Assembly: GCA_023014485.1 (NCBI GenBank)
Contig: JAJOZX010006142.1
Coordinates: 89,501-153,500, forward strand
Length of the DNA stretch: 64,000 bases
Direction: 5' to 3'
Source: Bathynomus jamesi
Lineage: Eukaryota > Arthropoda > Malacostraca > Isopoda > Cirolanidae
Shown here piece by piece: positions 12,239 to 23,217 of this stretch. Position 1 is the first letter of the stretch. The number at the start of each line of letters is the position of its first letter. The notes beneath the pieces were generated by a model. It ran no database searches, was not told the origin of the DNA, and saw only the letters and a program-made list of their open reading frames with translations. The position numbers were made by a program, and so were the translations under genes.

Positions 12239-13817
12239 GATAAATGGCAGGACTCATGGATAGCTTGGATGATCGGGTTGGTTGATTTTTTAATTCTTTG
12301 CATTAGACTGTGTTGAGCACGTCTTGTTACCTCCGGGAAGCTCGGGACATTGCGGGTAGCAAACATTTGCGAAGCTGAGCATCTCGGGGGTAATTTATGT
12401 AAGTCTAAAAGACCTGTTGTACAGCAAATTTAGAGTTCTGCCAGAACCTTTTTTATAATTCCCCCAGAGTTGCTGTCCGTATATACTACTGCAGAAAGTA
12501 CGAAAGAGAGTGTCTTTAGCTTCACTTGTACAGAATCGAAAGTTCCTTATGGTCATATTCGCTTTAGCACACAGGCTTCGAGATTGTTTTCTTATATCCG
12601 AGTCATCACTCAAGGAGCTGGTAATAGTTTGACCCAAATACTTAAACTCTTGTACTTCCTCAATTACTTCACCATTCATTTTAAACCTTAGCTGGCGGAT
12701 TACAGCTTTTAGGATGAAACTGCATAACCTTAGTTTTTGTAACATTAAAAAGAATGTCATGTTTCTGCGAATACACTTCGCAGACATTTAGTAGCCGATC
12801 AAGACCTTTAACAGAGGGACTTATTAACACCATATCATCGGCATAAACTAAGTTATTTATCCTTGTGTTATCTATACAACATCCCACTGTTGCCTCATTA
12901 AGTGAAGCAATTAATCCGTCAATATACACATTAAACAGCATGGGGGAGAGCAAGAAACCTTGTCTCACCCCGCAAGAGGAGCCAAAACACTCGGATAGTA
13001 CATTGCCCCATCTAACAGTGAAAGATTGGTTGGAATACTAAAATTTCAATAAATTTAATATGTACATGGGAACCTTCATGTCTTCTAGTTTTGCAAATAA
13101 AATATTGTGGTTCACCCTATCATATGCCTTACTTATATCAAGGAAAAAGCTATAAATGGTTGAATTACTGTCAATGTATTTAGATATTGTTTCTTTAAGT
13201 ACATAGATACACAGGTCAGTTGAGTGGGACCTTTCAAAGCCAAACTGATTAGGAGATGTCCATAGGAAATCATTTAATCGGAGTAACAAGAGTTTTTCTA
13301 GTAGGTTCGAGAAGCAGGAAGCGACAGCAATAGGCCTGTAATTATTGCTGGACAGAATGTTTCCGTACTTATTTTTGACCAGGGGCAAGATATATACCCT
13401 CATGAACTCTGCAGGGATATAGCTATGAGCAAGCATGGCTGATAGGAGCAATGATATATGCAGACATACTACGTTATTTGCATATTTTAAGTGCTCATTC
13501 GATAAGTCATCTACCCCTGACGCAGAACCAGTCTTTAACTCTTTAATTAACCTCTTTACTTCAGAAAATGATATCAAAATATTTTCCCTTGTCCCTCCCA
13601 CAATCGTTTCGCTGCAATCTATCTTATGATTATCCCTACTCACACTGTTAAGAATGTTAGAGTAGTGGTTTTTCCACAGCTTTGCAATTTCATCCTCCCC
13701 TGATACCCCATCGATTGTCGGAGGGAGGACATTTTTGACACCCGTTTGATTCTTAACAAATTTCCAAAAAATTTTATTATCGTTATTTATGCGAGCTTCA
13801 CAGGCTTTTGATATATG
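12239..13817 (-). pseudogene. Reverse transcriptase of LINE B, broken
   Basis: Retrotransposon reverse transcriptase without its endonuclease. In order: linker and RT N-terminus (13038-13817) with NNYRPIAVASCFSNLLEKL, FGFERSHSTDLCIYVLKE and catalytic-A motif FFLDISKAYDRVNHNIL; then GVRQGFLLSPMLFNVYIDGL and the catalytic LVYADDMVL (codons near 12831-12846); then FKYLGQTITSSLSDDSDIRK and the C-terminal SRTLNLLYNRSFRL-like region. Frame changes occur near 13030, 12690 and 12395. The catalytic aspartates (FLDISKA and YADD) are intact, but the frame is not continuous. Confidence 0.85.
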
Positions 13818-14030
13818 ACGGAGAGAACCTACAGCTTTACGCGAGATCCGAACCACGGGTTGCTACATAAATCTGGACGCGGAGAACAGTCTCCCATCCA
13901 AATATCTCTTGATCCAATGTCACTTAACTTCGCTAATCGACGGGAAGCGGTGTTACGATGACACTGGTTACGACGCAGCTCCCACATGAAGGTATGACTA
14001 AACGTTTGTCCTCTCACAGACTCGCATTTC
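13818..14030 (-). repeat. 5S-rRNA-derived SINE with tRNA-like B box, copy 1
   Basis: On the minus strand, GATTAGCGAAGTTAAG and TTTGGATGGGAGAC match the internal-control region of 5S rRNA (box A and box C) with correct order and spacing at about 13889-13950. Downstream, GGTTCGGATCTCGCG resembles a tRNA B box and is followed by AAGCTGTAGGTTCTCTCCG. The same order occurs at 30095-30445. This is a SINE-type element, not a functional 5S gene: the 5' part and the central loop are diverged. Confidence 0.75.
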
Positions 14031-15186
14031 ATTCACCACAATACAGTTTTAAGGGATAACCTCTTAAATTTTAAAATCGACGTCCATCTTGTTCAAAATT
14101 AAAGTAATTAATCGGAAAAGAATCAAAGAATTCAACCAAACAAAAACACTTACGGTTCTTAACCTGCGTTGTGGTGTGTAAATCGATTACCTGATTACAT
14201 GATTACATCAATTATGTGATTCTTACCTGCAAAAGAAAAATTACCTCATGAAAGCAAATTACACTCGGGTACATACGTATAATTGGTTAATTTATATTTT
14301 AAAAAGTTCTGAATACCCTAAATTAAAGTGTTATTGCCTCAGTTGCACAAACACTATAACTCTTGAAGTGCATTCATATATACAGGGTGTTTAAAAAAAA
14401 ATGTACCACTTATATGGCGCTAATATGTCATTACTCATCACTTATAGTTTTTTTTTTGGTTTTTGTAAGTATTTGTGGGTTTATTTGCTTGTTTTTTAAT
14501 AATAATGTTTTTTTTCAGGGATTACGTGAGTGATTAATGAGTGAACCCCCATTCAATGGAAATGGTTACAAGGTTTACATTAGAGCACTAAATGGTAACA
14601 GTTGTTTTTAAGCACAATCGGTTTTATCGGTTTTATTTCGCGTCTTTGTTTGTGTCAGAAATTTTTTCCTTTATTCACTCGTTTTTCGTTTTAAATTTCT
14701 TGTGATAATTTGAATAAAAGGTTAAGTGGACATCCTTTTGGGGTCAAAACTGAATTCGAGCGACAAAAATTTAAATATGATAAAACTAGTTAACCGAACA
14801 ATAAACCTTTCATCGGATTTATAATGAAACTAAAGTGTTTTTAAAAGAGTGGAAAACCCAGTGCGGGTCATTTTAATCGTTCTAACTGTACCCATATACC
14901 TAAATCACGTCATGCATGCGAAAGGAGAATACAAAAACGGAAAAGAAACGAATTTAAAGAACAGTTAATGCATCTATTCATACAGTCAAACAATGAAAAA
15001 AATGATACAGAATCCACGCATTAAATTTCAAATAATAATAATGGTCATTTTGAATAAAAAAAAATTTGGGCACTTGACTCGATCGCCAGCAAAAATTGCT
15101 CAATCGTGTTCTGGAGAGGAGTTCAGCCCTGAAGATAGAACGAAGATGAATAGGGCATTCTGAACAGTTACAAAGGTTTCTGCCAG

Positions 15187-15188
<2 letters not shown>
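14031..15188. other. Unassigned stretch
   Basis: No gene found. At 14384, ACAGGGTGTTTAAAAAAAAA resembles the start of a mariner TIR, but I could not find its partner. Confidence 0.45.

Positions 15189-15238
<50 letters not shown>
15189..15238. repeat. (TG)n microsatellite
   Basis: About 24 uninterrupted TG repeats. Confidence 0.97.
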
Positions 15239-15239
<1 letters not shown>

Positions 15240-15832
15240 CTACATACATATGTGCTCTCCAATTGGTCACGAAAGTGCAGATTCATTCTTGTTTGGGGTC
15301 GTGCACATCTTCATTAATATATTCTATACCAGACTATAAAATATGCGTGTCTGCCTTATGAGAAATAATAATAATTCACAAAATGGTCATTTAGCTTCCC
15401 AAATAACAAAGCCAAGCATCATAATTCTAAAAGACAAGATGAACTCGTGGCGATAAATTAAAACAAACCTCAGAGCAAAAATACAAGGAAGGGCAAATAC
15501 AGTATTTAAACCACTACACAGGCCGTTAATTCAAATTTATCGCGATCCCCAATTTGGAGGTTTGAAATATGATGATTCCTGAAGAATGAAGATGGATCGG
15601 TCAACACATTTAGAGGAATCGATCACTCGCGAATGGAATATCATTTGCGCGCCGAGTTTCAAAAATGCATTCACGCATACAAAAAACAACTTCAAAGACA
15701 AGTAAAAATATTTTCTTGTCTTGTTTAAACTATTCACAACATCAAAATAATAAATTAATGTGGGATGTGTCAGTCTTGCTTAAAATTTGATAAGTGGAAA
15801 AAAAAAATATGTTGTAATTTCGTGAAAATAAT
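15239..15832. other. Unassigned stretch
   Basis: No supported feature. The ORF at 15537-15737 has no domain. Confidence 0.5.
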
Positions 15833-15901
15833 AAATAAATAAATAAATAAATAAATATATATATATATATATATATATAATAATAATAAATAAATAAATA
15901 A

Positions 15902-15941
<40 letters not shown>

Positions 15942-15949
15942 TATATATG
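15833..15949. repeat. Compound (TAAA)n/(TA)n/(TAA)n microsatellite
   Basis: Alternating blocks of TAAA and TA repeats run straight into a truncated SINE. Confidence 0.95.
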
Positions 15950-16135
15950 GTGTAGTGTTTAGCATCGCTGACTACGAATCCACCGGCCACGGGTTTGATT
16001 CCCGGTGACGGCAGGCGGCGCGCAGCAAACCTAGCTGTTAATCCTTCCATACAATAAAAGTAGGTTCGTAGATAAATGGGTACCTTGGGTGGCCTAGTGG
16101 TTAAGACGTTGGGCTGCTGATCGGGAGTCCGGGCG
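15948..16135 (+). repeat. Dimeric tRNA-derived SINE, copy 3 (truncated both ends)
   Basis: Begins inside the A box (TGGTGTAGTG) directly after (TA)n. The first unit has B-box GGTTTGATTCC, and the second unit GGTGGCCTAGTGGTTAAGAC is present up to about 16130, where similarity stops. Confidence 0.8.
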
Positions 16136-17753
16136 AGGACTTTGTAATTTCTGACCACCCGTGTTAAAACCAATAAAGCAAATAATAATTGCACCAAACC
16201 CTTCTGAGGAAGTTCACAAATCTTCACAAGTGTTACTAAATTCACTAAAAGTAGGCCTACTCAAAATATATAGTGATATTTTAAGTAATTTCTGTTAATA
16301 CCCTGTTCTGTTCATTCAAAAAAATGTTAAACTCATTTGGCTGTGTGTGTGTGTGTGTGTGTGTAAATAATGACATTTTTATTCCTTTAAATAACCAATT
16401 ATAAGACATAAGAAATGTAAAAATAAAGAATTAGTTTATATGTACTGAACGTTATTAAAAACAGCTGTTCATCACACCTGCAGTGTCAGTTGTACATTTC
16501 AGTGAAGCACAATGAAGGCTATATAATGAATTCAGGGGTCTTATAATTTACCTCCATGCTCTACAATACCCATCATGGTCTATCACGTACAATACGGTGT
16601 TAGCAAACTTTAATATTATAATGTTCGCTCAACGATTAACATGAGAACATCAAACATCAGTTTCGGCATTTGTATTTAGAATGATGAAAGCAATTTCATC
16701 TAAATTAGACAAAGGAAAGGAAGGAAAGGAAAGGAAGGGAAGGGAAGTGGAAATGGACAAAAGAAATGGAAAAGAAGAGGAAGAGTAAACCGAATTCATT
16801 TTGTTTATTTGATCAAGTTCACAACATGCCAGCTGACTTCATTCTTATCACAACTGTCATCATGGGCATCAAAACTCATGACCGATCTTAACTGAAAAAC
16901 CACAGTAGTCAAATGAGATATTGTAGACGGGCACGGCTCATCTTTTGTCGAAGAAAGCTTTAAAATTTTTAGACATTAGTTTTTAATTAAATATTTCTGT
17001 GGTCAATAATTTTCACAGGATCTTCGTACGAGGTTTTGGTGCTGAATACAGAAACAAAATACGTGTAATTTAAATTTCTATACTCCCATCATTAAACTAA
17101 TTTTTATACTTCTAACCTTCGAAAGTAACACAAAAATCCATCGCTATAATATTGATTACGAGCAATGCGTCGAACTGTTTCTAATGTTTTAATCTTGATC
17201 AGTTGATAAAATTCTAAAATTCTCTAAATTTCTGTCTCGGAATAATAAATTAAATAAATTCCAACCTAAATTACAAAGGGAAGAGAATCAGAGGCAAAGG
17301 CATCGTTGCAGCACCACCACCACCACCACCACCACCGTGGTACCACCACCACAAATAATTATTACATCTTTTCAGTATTAAAAATGTGTACTTTTAAATT
17401 TATTCCTTTTTATTTCATTGTTAAACTTGATAATACATTTATACTTATATAATAATGAAGTGAAGTATGCGCAATTCATGTTTTAATATTTGCTACGCAT
17501 AAAATAACGCCGAAGAAACCTTTTACTTTGGCATTTTTCGTTTGTGTTCCAAAAGCCAAAAAAAAGTAATATTACCAGTTGTAAATACTTTTTGTACTAA
17601 AAAAAAAAAAAGTCCGTTATTCCAAACCAATTTCACCCAAAACTACTAAATTTCGATGTTATATATCCTTTTACACTGTAAAGTTTAATTGATCCATCAG
17701 ACGACCGATATTAAAAATGTAATCGTTACATACATGCGCATATATGAAATGAA
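16136..17753. other. Unassigned stretch with short simple repeats and repeat R1
   Basis: Holds (GT)n at 16341-16363, a GGAAA-rich run at 16712-16746 and (CAC)n at 17312-17350. Around 17150-17310 lies a dispersed repeat that recurs at 31315-31480. No gene found. Confidence 0.55.
17150..17310 (+). repeat. Dispersed repeat R1, copy 1
   Basis: Shares TCTTGATCAGTTGAT, a TCTAAATTTC stretch, the CGGAAYAATAAATTA block and ATTACAAAG with 31315-31480, in the same order and spacing. No coding capacity or terminal repeats seen, so the class is unknown. Confidence 0.6.
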
Positions 17754-18224
17754 ATGAAAAGGTTTATTGGCAGACTATAGTCCATATGACAAATATTATT
17801 AATACAATGACAGTTCATATACTAAGGATAGAAATATATACAATTGATTAGAAATAATACTGCACTGTCGAAGTTAAGTGGAGCTACAGACAGACGTTTT
17901 CGTACCAAGAAGTCCATAGCTTAGAGGATAAATGGCAGGACTCATGGATAGCTTGGATGATCGGGTTGGTTGATTTTTAATTCTTTGCATTAGACTGTGT
18001 TGAGCACGTCTTGTTACCTCCGGGAAGCTCGGGACATTGCGGGTAGCAAACATTTGCGAAGCTGAGCATCTCGGGGGTAATTTATGCAAGAGTCTAAAAG
18101 ACCTGTTGTACAGCAAATTTAGGGTTCTGCCAGACACTTTTTTATAATTCACCCAGAGTTGCTGACCGTATATATTACTGCAGAAAGTACGAAAGAGTGT
18201 GTCTTTAGCTTCACTTGTACATAT
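17754..18224 (-). mobile_element. LINE family B, 3' fragment
   Basis: Matches the 3' end of the LINE at 11613-12480, including GTTTATTGGCAGACTATAGT and the C-terminal coding piece SASQMFATRNVPSFPEVTRR (17874-18152, minus strand). It preserves the site left empty by the MITE. Its truncated 5' end abuts (TA)n. Confidence 0.85.
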
Positions 18225-18319
18225 ATACGTATATATATATATATATATATATTTTATTTATTTTTTATTTTTTTCCCTTTATTTATTTTACCGCCGATTC
18301 GTACCATATATATATATAT

Positions 18320-18385
<66 letters not shown>
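18225..18385. repeat. (TA)n tracts around an 18256-18305 spacer
   Basis: Two long TA tracts. The ORFs overlapping them (tyrosine/isoleucine repeats) are artefacts of the microsatellite. Confidence 0.95.
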
Positions 18386-18639
18386 AATTAAATTTTTAAA
18401 AGTGATGGTCTGAATGGATAATTTAAACTTCACAATGTACATAATCTAAGTACAACTATAAATATCTCGCCTTTTAAGGGTAAGTGGAGGAAAATCTTTT
18501 CTAATTCGCTGTCAACTTGAACTACAAACGAATCAAAGTATAGTTTACGTAAAAAGAAGTTGTATTTACTGGTACGTGTGTGAAGCTTCTCACTTGTGAA
18601 TTATTAATCGATATCCTGAACAACACATAAAAGTGACCA

Positions 18640-19115
18640 GGAACAACTGCAACAACGCTACTGTGATTGCTTTGCATGAACATAGTGCAAAATCAGTTTG
18701 ACAGATATCTAGTAACCTAAATATATCAAAATCAGTTGCGCGTCGAATCGTACAGCAATAGTGTCATGAACAGGGTGCGTGCGAAAGTAGAGAGAAAGAG
18801 GATAAGTAGTGTGAGAAACGACCCAAAACATCTAAGAACTCGTAAGAAAGATGTCATATGACATTCAGGGAGAGTTGGAAAACTGTGGAGTGAAAATTTC
18901 TACAAGAACAGTGAGAAGATTTAAGGATCGTGGCATGGACTGCATTCGACTATCTACAAAGCCGTTGTTAACAGCGAAGATGCGCGCAGTGGTTGCAATG
19001 GGCATGAAAGTACGAAAACGTCACTGTAAACGAATGAAAAAAGTTAAAGCTGTTGGAAATGCATACTTCTTTTTCACTAAAAGTCAAGGAAAGTTTGTCA
19101 TTTATTTTTCGGAAT
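18640..19115 (+). pseudogene. Degenerate Tc1-like transposase N-terminus
   Basis: The ORF at 18851-19117 contains LENCGVKISTRTVRRFKDRG followed by a KPLLTAKMRA segment, matching the Tc1 pattern of a second helix-turn-helix (..G..VS..TVRR.L...G) followed by KP.LS...R. Upstream, in other frames, are VIALHEHSAKSV and ISKSVARRI, corresponding to the first helix-turn-helix. Several stops and frame changes are present, the catalytic domain is not visible downstream, and I found no TIRs. Confidence 0.5.
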
Positions 19116-19611
19116 GATCCAGAATATTCAAACACTTCGCGATCACATTTAAAGAATATAATTAACGTTACCTACTAACTATTTGCTGTTATAAGATACT
19201 AGACACCCACTTTATAAATTAAAAAAGATCATAGCTATGAGCAGCTTTCTTCATAGGTCGAATGTTCATTATCTGGTGTGTTATTTTTGTGCGCTTTTTG
19301 CAGACACGTTAGAATCTGAGTTCACTTTCCTCATGTAATTTTTAACGATGAGTCTCACTTTCTGGTTTCCGGAGTTCGAACACCTTCCGTATATAAGGAA
19401 AATGAAGGGTGCCAAGAGATCAACTATTCGCCCTTCTTGCAACGCGAGGCATCCTGAAAAGGTTGTGGTTTGACCCTGCTTTGGAAATCACACAATAGAT
19501 TTATTTTTGTGAATAGATTGATGACAAGCCAAAAATCTACACTAAAGTTGAAAGAAAAGTTGTTGCCTCTCGCTAACAACTGGTTTGAACGTTGGTTTTT
19601 GGCCAGTGATG
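19116..19611. other. Unassigned stretch
   Basis: No supported gene. The ORF at 19424-19654 overlaps repeat R2 and looks like chance. Confidence 0.45.
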
Positions 19612-19770
19612 TACATGTTACGGACAAAGCCCGGTAATTGGATAATGCGCGCATTGTCCTCCCTGATTTAACAAGAGTCCGAATTTCCGAAATATATAAA
19701 TAGTTCGGACTTTGAGTAGCCCCAGCTGAAGAACGTGCGGAGTATTCACTTTATTAGGCTAGACTATATT
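19612..19770 (-). repeat. Dispersed repeat R2, copy 1
   Basis: Read on the minus strand it shares CAGCTGGGGCT, AAAGTCCGAAC, GGGAGGACAATGCGCG and CCGGGCTTTGTCC with 29870-30048, in order. The class is unknown. Confidence 0.65.
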
Positions 19771-19782
19771 AGGTTAGGTTAC

Positions 19783-19783
<1 letters not shown>

Positions 19784-19840
<57 letters not shown>
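19784..19840. repeat. (TA)n microsatellite
   Basis: TA repeat immediately left of a mariner insertion. Confidence 0.95.
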
Positions 19841-19843
<3 letters not shown>

Positions 19844-20252
19844 GGTGGGCCGTAAGTTTCCATACATAGGAAAAATAAACATTTTTTATGGACAACCATT
19901 TTTATTTATATAATATGCTCTACATGGTTGTCATTGTTTTGAAAACACATTTCAATACGTGTTCCCCACTGTTGATGAACACGCATTAGCACAGTTGACG
20001 TTATGCTTGTAATGGCGTTGGTGATACGTTCCTTTAGATGATTTATGTCTCGTATCTTTTCCTGATACACCATGGCCTTCAAGTGCCCCCAAAGATAGAA
20101 ATCAAGGGGGGTGAGATCTGGGGATCTGGGAGACCACTCCACAGGACCACGCCGACCAATCCAAGCATCCGGAAACTGCTGATCCAAATACCGACGCACG
20201 TGAAGACCATAATTTAAATTTTCCTATGTATGGAAACTTACGGCCCACCCTG
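19841..20252 (-). mobile_element. Deleted mariner (412 bp) with intact TIRs
   Basis: Inverted termini CAGGGTGGGCCGTAAGTTTC and complement are perfect for about 29 bp, and TA lies on both sides. Only the transposase C-terminus remains: 19906-20199 minus strand, with DQQFPDAWIGRRGP and SPRSPDLTPLDFYLWGHLKA, the third-acid block and C-terminal helices. Nothing of the DNA-binding domain or the first two catalytic aspartates survives. Confidence 0.9.
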
Positions 20253-20268
20253 TATATATATATATATC

Positions 20269-20998
20269 AGCATAACGGAAAATTATTTTCCTCGCCTCCC
20301 TCACATGGCTGTAAAATTCCAAACAGTGGGCAAGAACGCTTATTTTACTGGTTTCTCGAAAGTGCCCGCCAAATTTTGTAGCGTCATCTGGCCCTTTAGC
20401 GTCACCAAGCCTATAAAAGTGCCAGTCCACTTCAGGTCGCCCTCATTCGCCCATTGCTCAGGCTTCACTCAGCACTCTCTCTTCATCTCCAATCTTCATG
20501 AACTCCACCCGCTCTCCGGCCTTCGTCGGAGAGCTGCCCGCCGTCCTTCAAAACTCCAATGAAGTATAGACGAAGTTAATCATCTCCATTGAGACCCACT
20601 ACTATTTCATCCTTCTGGAAGCAACATCACTTCTACAAGATGCAACTGGCACCAACCATCTGCTTTCATCTCACTCAACATTCTTTCAATTCGACTTGCG
20701 AAGCTACATTTCCTTTCACTAAGATCTCATCACGCAGTCATCTTCCTCATCAAAATCTCAGGTCTGTAAACCTCACGTACGCTCCCAGCATTTGGCCTAC
20801 AGTACTTTATTTCGTCGTGATAGGCTATTCGTTTTCAACGACTATCACTTAACAAGCTCTGCTTAACCGAATTAAATTCGGCTCTTCAAAATGTCCTCAA
20901 AACCGTTCAAGCTACTCACGCACTTACAACTGCAGTTAGGCCTAATTCATAATTGTTGTGTGTTCAATATCGTACATCTCATTACCTAAATTAAGTAC

Positions 20999-21000
<2 letters not shown>
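20269..21000. other. C/T-richer segment bounded by (TA)n, possibly LTR-like
   Basis: It differs from its neighbours by lower AT content. It holds a TATAAAAG at about 20411 followed by a pyrimidine-rich CACTCAGCACTCTC-type stretch, which could be a core promoter as found in LTRs. I found no tRNA primer-binding site, polypurine tract or partner LTR. ORFs 20230-20562 and 20589-20852 show no domain. Confidence 0.25.
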
Positions 21001-21038
<38 letters not shown>

Positions 21039-21047
21039 ATATATAAA

Positions 21048-21747
21048 AGGGATGTACCGATATCATTTTTTAGCCGATAACCGATACCGATAATTAAAAA
21101 CAGTATCGGCTAATAACCGATACCGATATTCAGCACTCCCTCAGATCGCAACTTATATTAATGACAGGCAAGTCTTCCTGAGTACAGTTTTAAAAAATAA
21201 GCTTTTTACTTATAGCTAATAGTTTTAGTAGGTAATATAATCTATGAGTTATGATTTTAAGGAAATTTCCTTAGGCAAAGTTTGAAACAAATTTTTGGGA
21301 TATTTTGAAAACTTTTTCAAAATTTGAGCAGCCTACTATACATATTCCATATATTCAAGTATGAAAATTTTTGGTAGACTTGAGGACCCTCTCAGTTGGT
21401 GGAAGTTGCACAGCAGCACTTTGCCAACTTTGGGGAACTTAGCTCAGGAATATTTGGGAGCACCATCAACAACAGTTGCGAGCGAACGCATGTTCAGTAT
21501 TGGAGGAAACATTGCCAGTGCTGCTAGAAATCGGCTTTCTCCTGAACATACAGGGCAGCTGCTATTTTTACATGAGAACTTAACCCTTGTGAAAAAATAA
21601 CGAATTATGTGAAGTGATAAAACAATAAAATATTGGAAATTTCATCTAGTCTTTTATTCATCATTTTGGAAAAATCGTACTTTTGAAATATTGGCCGAGA
21701 TTTTTAAAAATTGGCCGATGCCGATAAAAGAATATCGGTACATTCCT
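21048..21747 (+). mobile_element. hAT-type element remnant
   Basis: Ends are inverted repeats AGGGATGTACCGATAT and AGGAATGTACCGATAT (complement). Both flanks continue into subterminal CCGATA-rich repeats. At 700 bp it is far shorter than an autonomous hAT. It encodes only the C-terminal dimerisation region. Confidence 0.75.
21361..21600 (+). pseudogene. hAT transposase C-terminal dimerisation domain
   Basis: The 79-residue frame contains SWWKLHSSTLPTLGNLAQEY, then STTVASERMFSIGGNI and a RNRLSPEH segment. This is the conserved hAT dimerisation motif (W...P.L..LA..YL, SER.FS..G, R.RL.P). In intact hAT elements this domain multimerises the transposase. The catalytic RNase-H-like core and BED zinc finger are missing upstream. 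The stop at 21600 is in the expected position. Confidence 0.85.
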
Positions 21748-21757
21748 AAAATATATA

Positions 21758-22719
21758 AGCACACCGGACAAAAAATTAGTCACCCCTAATAGCACCGATA
21801 GTAGGAAGTTCAAGGTCACACAGAGGGCGCTGATGTAGCATTGGTAAGTGACAAGTAGCGGTGACGTAGCACACAGGATCAGATGTTTCGTGAGGTGGTG
21901 AAGAACAAAGTGTGTGTTGGATATAGTCTGCAAAATGGGTCGTGAGGCAGACGTTCGTTACTCAGTGGCAAAAAGGAGCCATCGTGTTTGGCAGAGCCCA
22001 CGGACACAAAATGTCTGAAGTAGCCCAATTTGTTGGTGTGTCAACGCGTACTGTCCAGCGAGTTTACAGAGTGGTGTAGTTCGCAATCAACTGACAATCG
22101 ACGGCGTAACTGTGGCCGGAAAACAATTCTCGACAATAGGGGCCGCCGCCATGTTTCTCGTCTAGTAACTGCAAATCGTTTTCAAACCAGAGAACAATTG
22201 CTCCAAGAAACCAATGAGGTTCTTCAGCGACCAATTTCGAACGGACATTGCGACGAGAACTGCATGCGATGGACATCTGGAGCAGGGTACCACGGAAGAG
22301 GCCGCTGTTAACAGCAAGTCACAAATTGGCACGTTATAAATGGGCTCAGAGGCACAAAAACTGGACTGCGGCAGATGGAAACGTGTAATTTGGTCCGATG
22401 AGTCCCGTTTTTGTTTGTTCTCCAATGATGGGAGGCGACGAGTACATCACAGGTCCAATGAAGCCTTTAATCTGAATGCGTCGAAGGTGTTGTTCAGGCT
22501 GGAAACAGAAAGTGAAGCGCAGGAATAGACACCCACGGACTCTGGCGGAACTTCGGGACCGGCTGATGAACGAGTGGCAGCAAATCGATGTTCAGTACAT
22601 GCACAACCTCGTAGAGTCTCTGCCTCGCCGGATTCGTGCGGTTATCAAGGCCAGAGGCGCCGTCACACGTTATTAGGTACATTCTGAGAGGGGTGACTAA
22701 TTTTTTGTCCGGTGTGCTT
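21758..22719 (+). mobile_element. Tc1-like element, internally deleted
   Basis: Inverted termini AGCACACCGGACAAAAAATT and complement are perfect for about 30 bp. TA lies on both sides (21756-21757, 22720-22721). Length is 962 bp against roughly 1.3 kb for an intact relative. hAT 3'-end sequence lies on both sides of it. Confidence 0.9.
21935..22675 (+). pseudogene. Tc1-like transposase, broken and deleted
   Basis: Pieces in order: a first helix-turn-helix (VSTRTVQRVY), NRRRNCGRKTILDNRGRRHV, then after frame changes KLARYKWAQRHKNWT and VIWSDESRFCLFSNDGR, which carries the first catalytic aspartate. It then jumps to the extreme C-terminus RTLAELRDRLMNEWQQI ... LPRRIRAVIKARG. The segment with the second aspartate and the third acid is deleted near 22525. 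At least three frame changes are present. Confidence 0.8.
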
Positions 22720-22721
22720 AA

Positions 22722-22909
22722 TATGAACATACAGAGCAGCTGCTTTTTTACATGAGAACTTAACCCTTGTGAAAAAAATAACGTTTATGTCAAGTGATAA
22801 AACAATAAAATACTGGAAATTTCATCTAGTCTTTTATTCATAATTTTGGAAAAAATCGTACTTTTGAAATATTGGCCGATACCGATAAAAGATATATCGG
22901 TACATCCCT
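22722..22909 (+). mobile_element. Second hAT 3'-end fragment
   Basis: Repeats 21545-21747, from the dimerisation-domain C-terminus (ACATACAGAGCAGCTGC) through the terminal GGTACATCCCT. It lies immediately after the Tc1 insertion, so hAT 3'-end sequence flanks the Tc1 on both sides. Confidence 0.8.
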
Positions 22910-22912
22910 AAA

Positions 22913-22938
<26 letters not shown>

Positions 22939-22943
<5 letters not shown>

Positions 22944-23217
22944 ATTGTTTCTTGTCACTATTGCAGCATTTAACTCATACTGTATAAAAACCATTTCTTA
23001 TTTTGTTGCAATATTGCAATAACTTATTATAATCAGTCATTGCAATATTGCACAATTACCGTATACATAATTGTTAATCACTGTGAACAAACATAATTCA
23101 TTTATTTTTTTAATAAAAACGAAAAACACAAAGTCATTTCTATCTCCTTATTAAATGTTGTTTATTTGGATGAAAGGTCAAACTGGCGACCCAATATAAT
23201 TTTCATTTTCATTCATA
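22939..23217. other. Unassigned AT-rich stretch
   Basis: Nothing recognisable, after a short (TA)n at 22912-22938. Confidence 0.5.

Larger units (their letters stand above)
11613..13817 (-). mobile_element. LINE family B, long copy, interrupted by a MITE
   Basis: A Jockey/CR1-group non-LTR element on the minus strand. The 3' tail is repeated (TTTCA)-type sequence ending at 11613. The 3' end repeats at 17754-18224, defining the family. It is split by a hAT-type MITE at 11801-12230. At its truncated 5' end (13817) it abuts the 3' end of a 5S-derived SINE. Confidence 0.85.

Noticed and set aside
15742..16245. A 167-residue ORF with YIYIY repeats (and similar ones at 18159, 24572, 40540)
   Set aside because: Product of (TA)n microsatellites read as Tyr-Ile repeats.
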